Shown piece after piece: positions 8,678 to 17,419 of a stretch of 64,000 bases of DNA. The notes beneath the pieces are model-generated. The model was not told where the DNA came from and ran no database searches. It saw nothing but the letters and a program-made list of their open reading frames with translations. The first letter of the stretch is position 1. Each line of letters starts with the position of its first letter. Source of the DNA: Algihabitans albus (lineage in GTDB: Bacteria; Pseudomonadota; Alphaproteobacteria; Kiloniellales; DSM-21159); NCBI RefSeq assembly GCF_003572205.1, contig NZ_QXNY01000007.1, forward strand, positions 1 through 64,000. The letters run 5' to 3'. The translations under genes were made by a program, and so were the position numbers.

Positions 8678-10078
8678 CTACTGGACGAACTCATAGGCGC
8701 CGACGTCGGGGGCCCGGTCCGGCGCGCGCGGCTGTCCCAGCAGGTCGACCGTCAGATCGGGACCCGGTTCGGCGCCGGCCTGACCGTACGTGCCGAAATC
8801 CGCTGTTCCGGCATCGATCGCGGCGCTACCCGCGCGCAGGCGGAAGTCGCCGCGATCGGGATCCCGGAAGATCTGCCGCGCGTCGTCGAAGCGCAGATTG
8901 TGGGTGAAGAGAGTGGCTTCGGGATCGAGTCTGAAATCGCGGGCGTCGAAGCCGCCTTCGTTGAAGGAGGCGGAGAGGTTGTTCGCCACCAGATTGCCCG
9001 AGCCGGCCGTACCGTCCTTGTGCGCAACGACGGTGACCCAGGGCGGGCCGGGCTGCCCCGGCCGGGCATCGATCACGGTGTTGTTGAGAACCTTGACCTG
9101 ACGCGCGCCCATCACGGTGATGCCGTGGAAATGATCGACGACCACGAGATTGTTCGCGATGGTCCAGTTCTCGAACATGCCGTCGAACAGCCCGATGCCC
9201 TGGAGATTGCAGCGGAAGGGCTGATCCGGGTCCTCGAAGTTGATGATGCTGTTGCCGGTGATCTCGACGTTTCGGACGACCCCCGTGCCCGGGCTGCCGT
9301 CCGGTCCCCGCGACCAGGATTGGAAGCCGTCGTCGTGGTGATAGTAGAGGCTGTAGCAGTTCTTGATGGTGTTGCCGCGATAGATGCCGTCGTCCCCCAG
9401 GGCGCGGACGGCGTCTTCCGAGAAGCGGTCGATCGTGTTGCCCTCGACCCTGACCCCGGTCCCGGTGACGGTGATGGCGTGCCGGACGTGCATGATCGTG
9501 CTGTTCAGCAGGTGCACGCGGGCGCCCTCGAGAGCGACGCCGTGGTGCGCCCGTTCGATCCACTCGCTCTCGCCCCAGTCGGCGATGCTGGGGGCCGAGC
9601 GCACCGTAAGATCCTCCAGCCGGATGTCCCGCGCATCTGCGGCGACCTGCAGCAGGGTGGTCGGAAAACCGGGCGTGCCGCGATCCGGCGTGGTCACCAC
9701 CGGTTCGATGGCCCGCTGGGGTTCGATCAGCAGGCCGGAGACATGCCAGCCGGAGCTGTCGGCGATCTTCAGTCTGTCTGCCACCGCCTGCGCGCCGGGG
9801 GCGGGCCGTAAGCTGACCGGCGGCTCCAGGTGCTGTCCCTGGATCGTGAGATCGCCGTAGTTGCCGCTGTGCAGGAAGATGCGCTCGCCGCCCTGGAGTT
9901 GAGCCTCCGCAAGCGCCGCCTCCAGCGAGGGGAAGACCAGGGCCGTTTCGTCGCCGCTCGTCAGCGTGCCGGACGGGTCGATCTGCAGGTCTCGCGCCCA
10001 GGCCGCGCCGCCGAAAGGCAGGGTGGCCGCCAGGGTGAGCGATGCGACGGACAGGAGCAGAAGGGTCGATCTCGGCAT
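8678..10078 (-). CDS. secreted right-handed parallel beta-helix protein
   Basis: A 466-residue protein starting at ATG 10078. Residues 1-28 form a clear signal peptide (MPR, hydrophobic core, AWA cleavage). The mature protein is a pectate-lyase-like beta-helix: repeated short strands with N-T-I, N-N-L-V and G-I/V turns (for example VRVEGNTIDRFSEDAVRALG), ending with the DVGAYEF motif common in choice-of-anchor beta-helix proteins. A longer frame upstream of 10078 exists but has no signal peptide and is unlikely to be translated. Such proteins act on or bind polysaccharide. Its position upstream of a GT2 gene fits an exopolysaccharide lyase, epimerase or scaffold; no catalytic residues can be assigned. 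Confidence 0.85.
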   Translation of the reverse strand: MPRSTLLLLSVASLTLAATLPFGGAAWARDLQIDPSGTLTSGDETALVFPSLEAALAEAQLQGGERIFLHSGNYGDLTIQGQHLEPPVSLRPAPGAQAVADRLKIADSSGWHVSGLLIEPQRAIEPVVTTPDRGTPGFPTTLLQVAADARDIRLEDLTVRSAPSIADWGESEWIERAHHGVALEGARVHLLNSTIMHVRHAITVTGTGVRVEGNTIDRFSEDAVRALGDDGIYRGNTIKNCYSLYYHHDDGFQSWSRGPDGSPGTGVVRNVEITGNSIINFEDPDQPFRCNLQGIGLFDGMFENWTIANNLVVVDHFHGITVMGARQVKVLNNTVIDARPGQPGPPWVTVVAHKDGTAGSGNLVANNLSASFNEGGFDARDFRLDPEATLFTHNLRFDDARQIFRDPDRGDFRLRAGSAAIDAGTADFGTYGQAGAEPGPDLTVDLLGQPRAPDRAPDVGAYEFVQ

Positions 10079-10310
10079 AACCGGCCAGGTCCTCTCTCGT
10101 TCGGTTCCGCCCCGTCGCAGGGCGGTTGTCGCCGCCGTGATACGCGACCGGCCGCGGCCATGCAATCGGGAGTCGGCAAGAGAAAGTGAGCGTACGAACG
10201 ATTGGTTGGTGCTTGGGCGATTGGCGTTTTCGGCGTTTGTTTCAGCGCTATCTCCCGATAGATTGGCTGCTGTGTTGATTTTTAGACATCGCGAAGAGGA
10301 TCGTCGCGCC

Positions 10311-11267
10311 GTGATCGCCGTTCCCCTGTCGGGTGAGGGCCGTCCCAGCAGATTCGGCTTCCGGGCCGGGCGCCGCGCCGCCGGAACTGCCGGTCTGTGC
10401 CTGCTGATCTGGTTCGCTCTGGCGCTGCCTCTACTGGTTCCCGGGCCGCTTTCGGCTTCGGATGTGGTGAACTGCCTGGACGCGCAACGCGATCTCGTGG
10501 TGCGCAAGGTGCGTCATCGCTGCGAGGGCCGGATCCTGAGCGATGCCGAGGCCGCCGTCTGGCGCGACAAGGCGGCGCAACGCAAGCGCGAGCAGTTCGA
10601 GCGGGCGCAGGAGACGGTCCCGCAGGTCGATGCGCGGCCGCAGGGCGTTTCCACCGGGTTCTGGGTCCACGGCGATGGCTATCTTGTCACCAACAACCAT
10701 GCGGTCGTGGGCTGCGCGCGCTTGAGCCTGCTGCAGGACGGCGTGCCGCTCGGCCCTGCCCGGGTCCAGGCGGCGCGGCCGGATGTCGACCTGGCTCTGC
10801 TGAAGGCCGACCGGCGCCCGCAGACCGTGGCGGCCTTCCTGGCGCCACCGACGCCGCCGGACGGCGAGGCCCTGCGTATCGTCGGCTATCCCAGCGAGGG
10901 CGTGCCGCGTGTGCGCGCCATCCTTTCGTCGGCCCAGATCGCGGGACGACCGGCCGAGGCCGAAGCCCCTTTCTTCGCGTTCCTGGGCCGCATCAAGTTC
11001 GGTAACAGCGGGTCTCCGGTGTTCGACGAAAGCGGTGCCGTGCTGGGCATCGTCATGGCCAAGATCGACTCCCAGGCCGTCTACCGACAGACCGGCCGGC
11101 TGCCACCTGACCTCGGGCTCGCCGTCGAAAGCCGCGCAATCGAATCTCTGCTTGCCGCGGAGGGTCTCTCGGGCCGTCGGGCCGTCGCCGGCCCGGCCCT
11201 GGACAGCGAGGCGCAACTCGCGCAGGCGCGCTCCCTGGTCGTGCGCGTCGACTGCTGGCGGGAGTGA
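10311..11267 (+). CDS. secreted trypsin-like (S1C-type) serine protease
   Basis: A 318-residue protein if GTG 10311 is the start, which has GAGGA ten bases upstream and gives a signal peptide of about 43 residues (basic region, then LCLLIWFALALPLLV, cleavage near LSA). The frame is open further upstream, so the start is uncertain. The catalytic triad of a trypsin/HtrA-like fold is visible: His130 in TNNHAVVG, Asp160 in DVDLALLK and Ser233 in FGNSGSPVF. There is no PDZ domain after the protease domain, so this is not DegP. A short Cys-containing segment before the domain and a final VRVDCW may form a disulfide. It probably acts in the periplasm; the target is unknown. Confidence 0.82.
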   Translation: MIAVPLSGEGRPSRFGFRAGRRAAGTAGLCLLIWFALALPLLVPGPLSASDVVNCLDAQRDLVVRKVRHRCEGRILSDAEAAVWRDKAAQRKREQFERAQETVPQVDARPQGVSTGFWVHGDGYLVTNNHAVVGCARLSLLQDGVPLGPARVQAARPDVDLALLKADRRPQTVAAFLAPPTPPDGEALRIVGYPSEGVPRVRAILSSAQIAGRPAEAEAPFFAFLGRIKFGNSGSPVFDESGAVLGIVMAKIDSQAVYRQTGRLPPDLGLAVESRAIESLLAAEGLSGRRAVAGPALDSEAQLAQARSLVVRVDCWRE

Positions 11268-11369
11268 GCCGGTGCGGCGGTGCGACCTTCCGGCTCTTGC
11301 GCGCCTGACGAAACGCGCCGCCTCGGCGGCGGATGGACTGAGTTCGAGAAGATCCTTCGAACGTCCGGC

Positions 11370-12671
11370 TCAGCAGTCCAGCGTCTGCTCGCGTTCCCAG
11401 TCCGTCAGGTGGCGGGCGTAGTCGTCCCACTCGGCCGTTTTGAGCTTGAGGTAGGCGGCGGTGAAGTCTCCGCCCAAGGCTGCCGTCAGGGTCTTGTCCC
11501 TGCCGAAGGCGCGCAGGGCGTCGAGCAGGTAGAGCGGCAGCGACCTGGCCTTCACCCTGTGGCCCTCGCTGTACATGTTGAGGTCCAGCCGCTTGCCGGG
11601 GTCGGTCTTGTGTGCCAGGCCGTCGAGGCCCGCCGCCAGCACGCCGGCCTGCAGCAGGTAGGGGTTGGCCGCGCCGTCGGCCAGCCGCAGCTCGAGACGG
11701 CCGGGGTCGGGGATGCGCACCATATGGGTGCGGTTGTTGCCGGCGTAGGTGATGCTATTGGGTGCCCAGGTGGCGCCGGAGGCGGTGACCGGAGCGTTCA
11801 GCCGCTTGTAGCTATTGACCGTCGGGTTGGTCAGGGCGCAGAGCCCCTCGGCGTGGCCGAGCAGGCCGCCGAGGAAATGGTAGGCGCGCCGCGACAGGCC
11901 CAGCTCGCCCTTCTTGTCCGCGAAGAGATTGGTCTTGCCATCCGGACTCCAGAGCGAGACGTGGATGTGGCAGCCGTTGCCCGTCAGCTCGGCGAAGGGC
12001 TTGGGCATGAAGGTCGCACGCAGGCCGTGGATCTCCGCCACGGACTTGACCATGAAGCGGAAGAAGGCGTGGCGGTCGGCGGTGACCAGGGCGTCGGCAT
12101 AGTCCCAGTTCATCTCGAACTGGCCGTTGGCGTCCTCGTGGTCGTTCTGATAGGGGCCCCAGCCGAGCGCGAGCATGGCGTCGCAGATCTGCGAGATGAC
12201 GTCGAAGCGCCGCATCACCGCCGCCTGGTCGTAGCAGGGCTTGGGGTCCAGGTCGCGGGGGTCGGAGATGCCGGTCCCGTCGGGCGTGATCAGGTGGTAC
12301 TCCGCTTCCACGCCCGATTTCATGCGCAGCTTACGCTTGGCCGCCGCCTCGATCTGGCGCTTGAGCACCCAGCGCGGTCCCTGCTCGACCGGCTGGCCGG
12401 CCATGTAGAGATCACTGGCGACCCAGGCCACTTCGGGCCGCCAAGGCAGCTGGATCACGCTGTCCGGATCGGGCAAGGCGAACATGTCCGGGTCCGCCGG
12501 CGTCATGTCCAAATGGGTGGCGAAGCCCGCGAAGCCGGCCCCCTCGGCCTGCATTCCGTCGATCGCCGCGGCCGGTACCAGCTTGGAGCGCTGGGCTCCA
12601 CGCAGGTCGGTGAAGCTGATCAGGAAGTAGCGGATCCCCCGATCCTTGGCGAACTTGCTCAGCTTGGTCAT
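11370..12671 (-). CDS. glnT: type III glutamine synthetase / gamma-glutamylmethylamide synthetase homologue
   Basis: A 433-residue GlnA-fold ligase of the GlnT/GmaS group. It has the beta-grasp N-terminus (FTDLRGAQRSKLVP), glutamate-binding GVEAEYHL, the ATP site TFMPKPFAELTGNGCHIHVSLW region, the flexible-loop segment NPTVNSYKRL and the arginine-containing R-x-E-x-R motif (GRLELRLADGAANPYL). Members ligate ammonia or methylamine to glutamate. Being the last gene of an XRE-mgsA-mgsB-mgsC-like series, 57 bp after the mgsC homologue, favours gamma-glutamylmethylamide synthetase or a Glx-linked role over the housekeeping enzyme. Sequence alone does not separate GlnT from GmaS. Confidence 0.88.
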   Translation of the reverse strand: MTKLSKFAKDRGIRYFLISFTDLRGAQRSKLVPAAAIDGMQAEGAGFAGFATHLDMTPADPDMFALPDPDSVIQLPWRPEVAWVASDLYMAGQPVEQGPRWVLKRQIEAAAKRKLRMKSGVEAEYHLITPDGTGISDPRDLDPKPCYDQAAVMRRFDVISQICDAMLALGWGPYQNDHEDANGQFEMNWDYADALVTADRHAFFRFMVKSVAEIHGLRATFMPKPFAELTGNGCHIHVSLWSPDGKTNLFADKKGELGLSRRAYHFLGGLLGHAEGLCALTNPTVNSYKRLNAPVTASGATWAPNSITYAGNNRTHMVRIPDPGRLELRLADGAANPYLLQAGVLAAGLDGLAHKTDPGKRLDLNMYSEGHRVKARSLPLYLLDALRAFGRDKTLTAALGGDFTAAYLKLKTAEWDDYARHLTDWEREQTLDC

Positions 12672-12728
12672 GACGTCCCCCGGTTGGTTGGCCCCCGTTC
12701 GTCGGCCCGCTAGTCGATCTCGCGGAGT

Positions 12729-14060
12729 CTAGTAGCCCTGGCCCGGTATCCAGTCGGTCCCGGCCAGCGGCACCTTTGCCATGGCCGCGGCCTCGACGGT
12801 CAGCGCCGCCAAGTCCTCGGGTTCCAGGTTATGCAGGTGACTCTTGCCGCAGGCCCGCGCCAGTGTCTGGGCCTCCAGCGTCAGAACCCGCAGATAGTTG
12901 GCCAGCCGTTCGCCCCCCGCTACCGGGTCGAGCCGCCGCTCCAGGTCCGGGTCCTGGGTGGTGATGCCGGCCGGGTCGTTGCCCAGGTGCCAGTCGTCGT
13001 AATAGCCGGGCGCCGTCCCCAGCTTGGCGTAGTCCTCGGCTAGCTCCGGCCGGTTGTCGCCCAGCGCGATCAGGGCCGCCGTGCCGATGGACACGGCGTC
13101 GGCGCCCAGCGCGACGGCCTTGGCGACGTCGGCGCCGTTGCGGATGCCGCCGGAGACGATCAGCTTGACCGCGCCGCGATGCAGGCCCAGCTCGCGCAAG
13201 GCTTCGGCGGCCAGCCGCACGGCCGGCAAGGTCGGAATGCCGACGTGTTCGATGAAGCATTCCTGGGTGGCGCCCGTGCCGCCCTGCATGCCGTCGACCA
13301 CCACGACGTCGGCGCCGGCCTTCACCGCCAGCAGCGTGTCGTAATAGGTGCGGGTGGCGCCAACCTTGACGTAGACCGGCTTTTCCCAGCCGGTGATCTC
13401 GCGCAGCTCCTGGATCTTGATCTCCAGATCGTCCGGTCCGGTCCAGTCGGGATGGCGGCAGGCCGAGCGCTGGTCGACGTCGTGCGGCAGGCTGCGCATG
13501 TCGGCGACGCGGTCCGAAATCTTCTGGCCCAGCAGCATGCCGCCGCCGCCGGGTTTGGCGCCCTGGCCGATCACCACTTCGATGGCGTCGGCCTTGCGCA
13601 GGTCCTCCGGGTTCATGCCGTAGCGCGAAGGCAGAAGCTGATAGACCAGCAGGTTGGAATGTCCGCGCTCCTCCGCCGTCATGCCGCCGTCGCCCGTGGT
13701 GGTGGAGGTGCCGACGGCCGAGGCGCCGCGGCCCAGCGCTTCCTTTGCGTTGGCCGAAAGCGAGCCGAAGCTCATGCCGGCGATGGTGATGGGGATCTGC
13801 AGGTGCAGGGGTTTGGAAGCGTGGCGCTCGCCCAGGATCACGTCGGTGCCGCAGCGCTCGCGGTAGCCTTCGAGCGGGTAGCGCGAGACGCTGGCCCCCA
13901 GGAAGACCAGGTCATCGAAGTGGGGCAGTGCCCGCTTGGCGCCGAAGCCGCGGATTTTGTAGAGCCCTTCTCTGGCCGCCCGCTGGATCTCGTGAATCGT
14001 CGCGGCGTCGAAGAGGGCGGAGGGGCGCAGATGCGCGGGAGGCGAGCGGTCGTGAGACAT
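12729..14060 (-). CDS. glxD: FMN-binding glutamate synthase-like large domain (GlxD/MgsC type)
   Basis: A 443-residue TIM-barrel protein matching the FMN/central domain of glutamate synthase encoded as a separate subunit. Visible signatures are KPLHLQIPITIAGMSFGSLS at the start of the barrel, GQGAKPGGGGMLLGQK, DGMQGGTGAT and the phosphate-binding VSGGIRNGADVAKAVALGAD. In the N-methylglutamate pathway MgsC uses ammonia channelled from the amidotransferase subunit, or methylamine, to form N-methylglutamate; in rhizobia the same family is GlxD. It follows the GXGXG subunit after 17 bp and precedes the glutamine synthetase homologue, so a single operon is likely. Confidence 0.88.
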   Translation of the reverse strand: MSHDRSPPAHLRPSALFDAATIHEIQRAAREGLYKIRGFGAKRALPHFDDLVFLGASVSRYPLEGYRERCGTDVILGERHASKPLHLQIPITIAGMSFGSLSANAKEALGRGASAVGTSTTTGDGGMTAEERGHSNLLVYQLLPSRYGMNPEDLRKADAIEVVIGQGAKPGGGGMLLGQKISDRVADMRSLPHDVDQRSACRHPDWTGPDDLEIKIQELREITGWEKPVYVKVGATRTYYDTLLAVKAGADVVVVDGMQGGTGATQECFIEHVGIPTLPAVRLAAEALRELGLHRGAVKLIVSGGIRNGADVAKAVALGADAVSIGTAALIALGDNRPELAEDYAKLGTAPGYYDDWHLGNDPAGITTQDPDLERRLDPVAGGERLANYLRVLTLEAQTLARACGKSHLHNLEPEDLAALTVEAAAMAKVPLAGTDWIPGQGY

Positions 14061-14077
14061 CGGAGGAAAGGTGTCTC

Positions 14078-14776
14078 CTAGTAGGCGCCGAGGTTGGAGA
14101 CCCGGAAGCGATAGAGTTCGCGGGCCGAGCCGTAGCGGCGGAAGTCGGCTGGGTCGGCGGCGATCCCGGCGCGCGCCAGCAGGTCGGTCAGCTGGGCCAG
14201 GTGCTCCGGCCGCATCTCCTTTTCGACGCAGTCGGCACCCAGCTCTCCGGCCTGGCCGCGCAGATAGATGCGGGTTTCGTAGAGGCTGTCGCCCAGCCCG
14301 GCCTCGGCATCGCCGCAGATCGTCAGCGTGCCGGCCTGGGCCATGAAGGCGCTGTTGTGGCCGACCGATCCGCCCACCACGATGTCGAGTCCCTTCAGCG
14401 AGATGCCGCAGCGCGCCGCCGCGTTGCCTTCGATCACCAGCAGACCGCCGTGGCCGCTCGCGCCCGCCGACTGACTGGCGTCGCCGGTCACCCGCACGAG
14501 GCCCGACATCATATTCTCGGCCAGCCCGGTGCCGGCGTTGCCCGCGACCGCGATCCGGCCCCCGTCGTTCATGCCGGCGCAGTAGTAGCCGACGTGGCCG
14601 CGCAGGGTGACCTCGACCGGCCGCCGCAGGCCGACGGCGAGGCTGTGGCGGCCGAGCGGGTTCAGCACCTCGAAGGCCGCGCCGGTTTCGGCGCCCTGCA
14701 GTCGCCGGTTCAGGTCGCGGACCTCCAGCCGGTCGAGGTCCAGCGCCTCGGATGCCGCTGCCAGCGCCGCCTTCAT
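14078..14776 (-). CDS. glxC: GXGXG-domain glutamate synthase-like subunit (GlxC/MgsB type)
   Basis: A 232-residue protein consisting mainly of the glutamate synthase C-terminal beta-helix (GXGXG) domain: repeated glycine turns such as GHVGYYCAGMNDGGRIAVAG, GNAGTGLAENM and GGSVGHNSAFM. This domain is structural and tethers the amidotransferase and FMN domains. Its ATG overlaps the stop codon of the class II amidotransferase gene (ATGA at 14773-14776), so the two are translationally coupled. Gene order (amidotransferase, GXGXG, FMN domain) equals mgsABC and glxBCD. Confidence 0.88.
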   Translation of the reverse strand: MKAALAAASEALDLDRLEVRDLNRRLQGAETGAAFEVLNPLGRHSLAVGLRRPVEVTLRGHVGYYCAGMNDGGRIAVAGNAGTGLAENMMSGLVRVTGDASQSAGASGHGGLLVIEGNAAARCGISLKGLDIVVGGSVGHNSAFMAQAGTLTICGDAEAGLGDSLYETRIYLRGQAGELGADCVEKEMRPEHLAQLTDLLARAGIAADPADFRRYGSARELYRFRVSNLGAY

Positions 14777-15690
14777 TCCGAGCCCCAGCTATAGACCTGA
14801 CCGGGCGCCGGCTCCCAGACCCTGGCCTGCTCGACGCCCGGCAGGCGGGCGATGGCGCGGAATTCGCTGGCCATGGCGACCCAGTCGTCGGTCTCGGCCA
14901 GCACCGCCGGCTTGCAGGCGATGGGGTCGCGCAGCACGGCGAAGCCGTCGCCGGTGCCGACCGCGAAGGTGTAGAAGCCGTCCAGGTCGGTCAGGGCGGC
15001 CTCCAGCGCCTCGGCAATGCTCGCGCCTTCGCTCAGCCGGTAGGTCAGATAGCCGGCGGCCACTTCGCTGTCGTTCTCGGTCTGGAACCGTGCGTCGCCC
15101 CGGCGCTGCAGCCAACGCTTGACCTGGTGGTGATTGGAGAGCGAGCCGTTATGCACGAGGCAAAGATCGTCGCCGGTGTTGAAGGGATGCGCGCCCTCGG
15201 TCGTCACCGCGCTCTCGGTCGCCATGCGGGTGTGGCCGATGGCGTGGCTGCCGGCCATCTGCGGCACCGCGAAGCGCTCGAGGATCGCCGCCGGCAGGCC
15301 GATCTCCTTGTAGATCTCCAGGCTGTGGCCGGCGCTCATGATCCGCACCTCCGGCCGTTCGGCCAGCAACCAGGCGCGCAGCTTCGCCGGGGCGCCGGTC
15401 GCATGGAGCAGGGCGTGAGAGGCCAGGCGTTCGACCTCGACGGCGATGCCGGCGGCCGCCCCCAGATCGTGCGCCAGTCCGTCCCAGTCGAAGGCCGGGT
15501 CAGCATGGTAGAGCGACAGTTTGCAGTGCCGCGGGTCCCCGGCGGCGTTTCGGCCAACGTCCCTGTAGACCGCGATGCCGGCACTGTCCGGTCCGCGTTC
15601 GCTCATCTCGCGCAACATGGGGGAGAAGAGCGCGCCGAGCTTCGGCTGCAACTCCGGCGTCTTGAGAAACAGTCCCGCAATGCCGCACAT
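14773..15690 (-). CDS. glxB: class II glutamine amidotransferase (GlxB/MgsA type)
   Basis: A 305-residue Ntn-hydrolase. The start is ATG 15690 because this exposes the catalytic Cys2 (M-C-GIAGLFLK), which must become N-terminal after Met removal; an upstream in-frame start would block activity. Further family motifs are RGPDSAG, the substrate-binding GHTRMATES and LVHNGSLSNH, and the oxyanion/aspartate segment TENDSEVAAGY. It would hydrolyse glutamine and deliver ammonia to the FMN subunit. It is the first gene of the four-gene operon; a 6-bp inverted repeat lies 56-75 bp upstream in the promoter region. Confidence 0.9.
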   Translation of the reverse strand: MCGIAGLFLKTPELQPKLGALFSPMLREMSERGPDSAGIAVYRDVGRNAAGDPRHCKLSLYHADPAFDWDGLAHDLGAAAGIAVEVERLASHALLHATGAPAKLRAWLLAERPEVRIMSAGHSLEIYKEIGLPAAILERFAVPQMAGSHAIGHTRMATESAVTTEGAHPFNTGDDLCLVHNGSLSNHHQVKRWLQRRGDARFQTENDSEVAAGYLTYRLSEGASIAEALEAALTDLDGFYTFAVGTGDGFAVLRDPIACKPAVLAETDDWVAMASEFRAIARLPGVEQARVWEPAPGQVYSWGSE

Positions 15691-15745
15691 GGCCGACGCC
15701 GCTCCCTGAGATCTGCCGACGGACTCCATCGGTATCCGCGATATA

Positions 15746-15765
15746 ACTATCAAGAATGAGATAGT
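15746..15765. promoter_or_regulatory. candidate operator upstream of the glx/mgs-like operon
   Basis: ACTATC and GATAGT form perfect 6-bp inverted arms separated by 8 bases, in an AT-rich stretch directly upstream of the amidotransferase start and downstream of the XRE-cupin regulator gene. The position and symmetry suit binding of a dimeric XRE regulator. This is inference; no known consensus was matched. Confidence 0.4.
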
Positions 15766-15793
15766 CGTAAAAGGAATATATGGATTGCGGCGG

Positions 15794-16426
15794 CTACCCG
15801 TCCCGCTGACGGCCGTAGCAGATCACCGAGAGGTAGGTGGCGGGCAGCTCCAGCAGCTTCGAGGGACCATGCGGCGCCAGGGCGTCGAAGAAGAGGGAAT
15901 CGCCGGGACCGAGCGGGAAGAGGCGTTCGCCGTGGCGATAGACGACGCGGCCGGACAGCATGTGGATGAACTCCATGCCGGCATGGCGGAACTCCTCGTA
16001 GGGCTCCGAGTCCCGGTCGAGAGTGATCATGTAGGGCTCGACCGCCAGCTCGCCGCGCAGCGAATGCCCGAGCAGGTGATAGAGATGCCCCGCCCGTGTG
16101 CCGCGCCGGTCGATGCCGAGACCCTGGCCGGCCGGAACGTAGGAGACGTCGCGGCTCTGCTCCAGGGTGCCGAAGAAGGCGGAGATCGGCACCGCCAGCG
16201 CCTCGGCCAGGGCGGAGAGCGTGGCCAGGGACGGGCTCGTCTGACCGGTCTCGATCTTGGAGAGCATGCCCTGGGACAGGCCGGCGCTCTCGGCCAGCGC
16301 CGCCATGGTCATGTCCTGGCGCTTGCGCAGACGCCGGACCTCGGCACCGATGGTCGCCTCCAGCTTGAGCGGCGCGGTGTCTTCGTCGTCGGTCCTGCGG
16401 CTTTCGCCGTTGTCGCGCTGGTTCAT
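15794..16426 (-). CDS. XRE-family regulator with C-terminal cupin domain
   Basis: A 210-residue regulator. Residues about 26-82 form an XRE helix-turn-helix (TIGAEVRRLRKRQDMTMAAL, then GLSQGMLSKIETGQTSPSL), and residues about 105-205 a cupin sensor domain (HAGMEFIHMLSGRVVYRHGE, PGDSLFFDALAPHGP). Regulators of this architecture (PuuR-like) sense small amines, amino acids or their derivatives. The ATG at 16426 is preferred to an in-frame GTG two codons earlier. It is encoded just upstream, on the same strand, of the glxBCD/mgsABC-like operon and is the obvious candidate to control it through the inverted repeat at 15746. Confidence 0.87.
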   Translation of the reverse strand: MNQRDNGESRRTDDEDTAPLKLEATIGAEVRRLRKRQDMTMAALAESAGLSQGMLSKIETGQTSPSLATLSALAEALAVPISAFFGTLEQSRDVSYVPAGQGLGIDRRGTRAGHLYHLLGHSLRGELAVEPYMITLDRDSEPYEEFRHAGMEFIHMLSGRVVYRHGERLFPLGPGDSLFFDALAPHGPSKLLELPATYLSVICYGRQRDG

Positions 16427-16541
16427 TGGCACCCGAAGATCCGTTCGATTGCGCCTTCGCGCCTACGATCCCATGGCAAGACCCGAGTCCGCTACAGGTC
16501 TGTCGAAGGTACGCGGGCGGCCTGTGGGTGGAGCGCGGTCT

Positions 16542-17405
16542 CTAAGCGTCGCGCGGTTCCGGGAACTGGCCGACGACGATCTCCAGCGCGTCGCTCAGCC
16601 AGTACTCGCGATCGACTTCGACGACACGCCCCCCATGCTGCTTGATGCGGGTGATGTGCAGGCCGGGCGACCCCGCTCTAACCCCGAGCGCCTCGGTCGC
16701 GACGCCGAAGAGATTGGTGGGACGTGCCCGAAAGCCGATCATTTCGGTCCGGATGCCATGGCGCCGTTCCAGGGTCTGGGTGAGCGGCGACTCGTACGGC
16801 AGGTCGCAGTAGCCCGGGACGGCCTTCTCCAGCAGAAAGAGTTCCCCGTACTCGATACGGCGACCGTTCATGAGCGCGACCGCGCGTTCCAGGATCAAGG
16901 GCTCGCCTTCCTCGCAATCGAACATGCGGGCGAGCGAACCGGTCGCTTCGGTCCGGAGCCGTCCAAGGTAAAGCGGCTCGGCGATGTGGCCCTGGGAGGG
17001 AATCAAGCGCATGACATTGACATGCTGGGTCGGGTCGTAGCGCAGGCGAGGGGGGCTGACGAAGTAGCCGCGCCGCTCGGCCCGGTAGATCAGGCCTTCT
17101 CCCTCCAGCATGCGCAGGGCCTCGCGGATCGTCATGCGTGCCACGCCCAGCTCCGCCGCCAGTTCGCGCTCCGACGGCAGCCGCCCGCCGACCCCGATCG
17201 TGCCGGAGCCGATCCGCCGCACGAGGATCTCCCGCAGCTGCAGGAAAAGCGGCAGTTGGCTGGTGTCGCGCTCCGGCGCGGCGGCTGCCGCGGTCGCCCG
17301 CCTTTTTTCCTTCCGAATGGCCACCAACTGCCCTGTTCCCTTCCCTTGCCGGTGAAGCGTTACAAAACCTTCACCGTTATGACGTCGTCGCCGGGAGAGT
17401 TCCAT
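16542..17405 (-). CDS. GntR-family regulator, HutC/UTRA subfamily
   Basis: A 287-residue repressor. A basic, Ala-rich N-terminal extension of about 50 residues precedes the winged helix (about 50-120: PLFLQLREILVRRI, GRLPSERELAAELGVARMTI). The UTRA ligand-binding domain follows (about 130-280), with the usual LGRLRTEATGSLA, EPLILERAVALMNGRRIEY and VDREYWLSDALEIVVG. It is divergent from a peptide-type ABC importer, with a perfect 20-bp palindrome 15 bp upstream of its start, so autoregulation plus control of the importer is likely. The exact start is uncertain because the extension has no counterpart in typical family members. Confidence 0.88.
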   Translation of the reverse strand: MELSRRRRHNGEGFVTLHRQGKGTGQLVAIRKEKRRATAAAAAPERDTSQLPLFLQLREILVRRIGSGTIGVGGRLPSERELAAELGVARMTIREALRMLEGEGLIYRAERRGYFVSPPRLRYDPTQHVNVMRLIPSQGHIAEPLYLGRLRTEATGSLARMFDCEEGEPLILERAVALMNGRRIEYGELFLLEKAVPGYCDLPYESPLTQTLERRHGIRTEMIGFRARPTNLFGVATEALGVRAGSPGLHITRIKQHGGRVVEVDREYWLSDALEIVVGQFPEPRDA

Positions 17406-17419
17406 GTTATTCCCTATTC

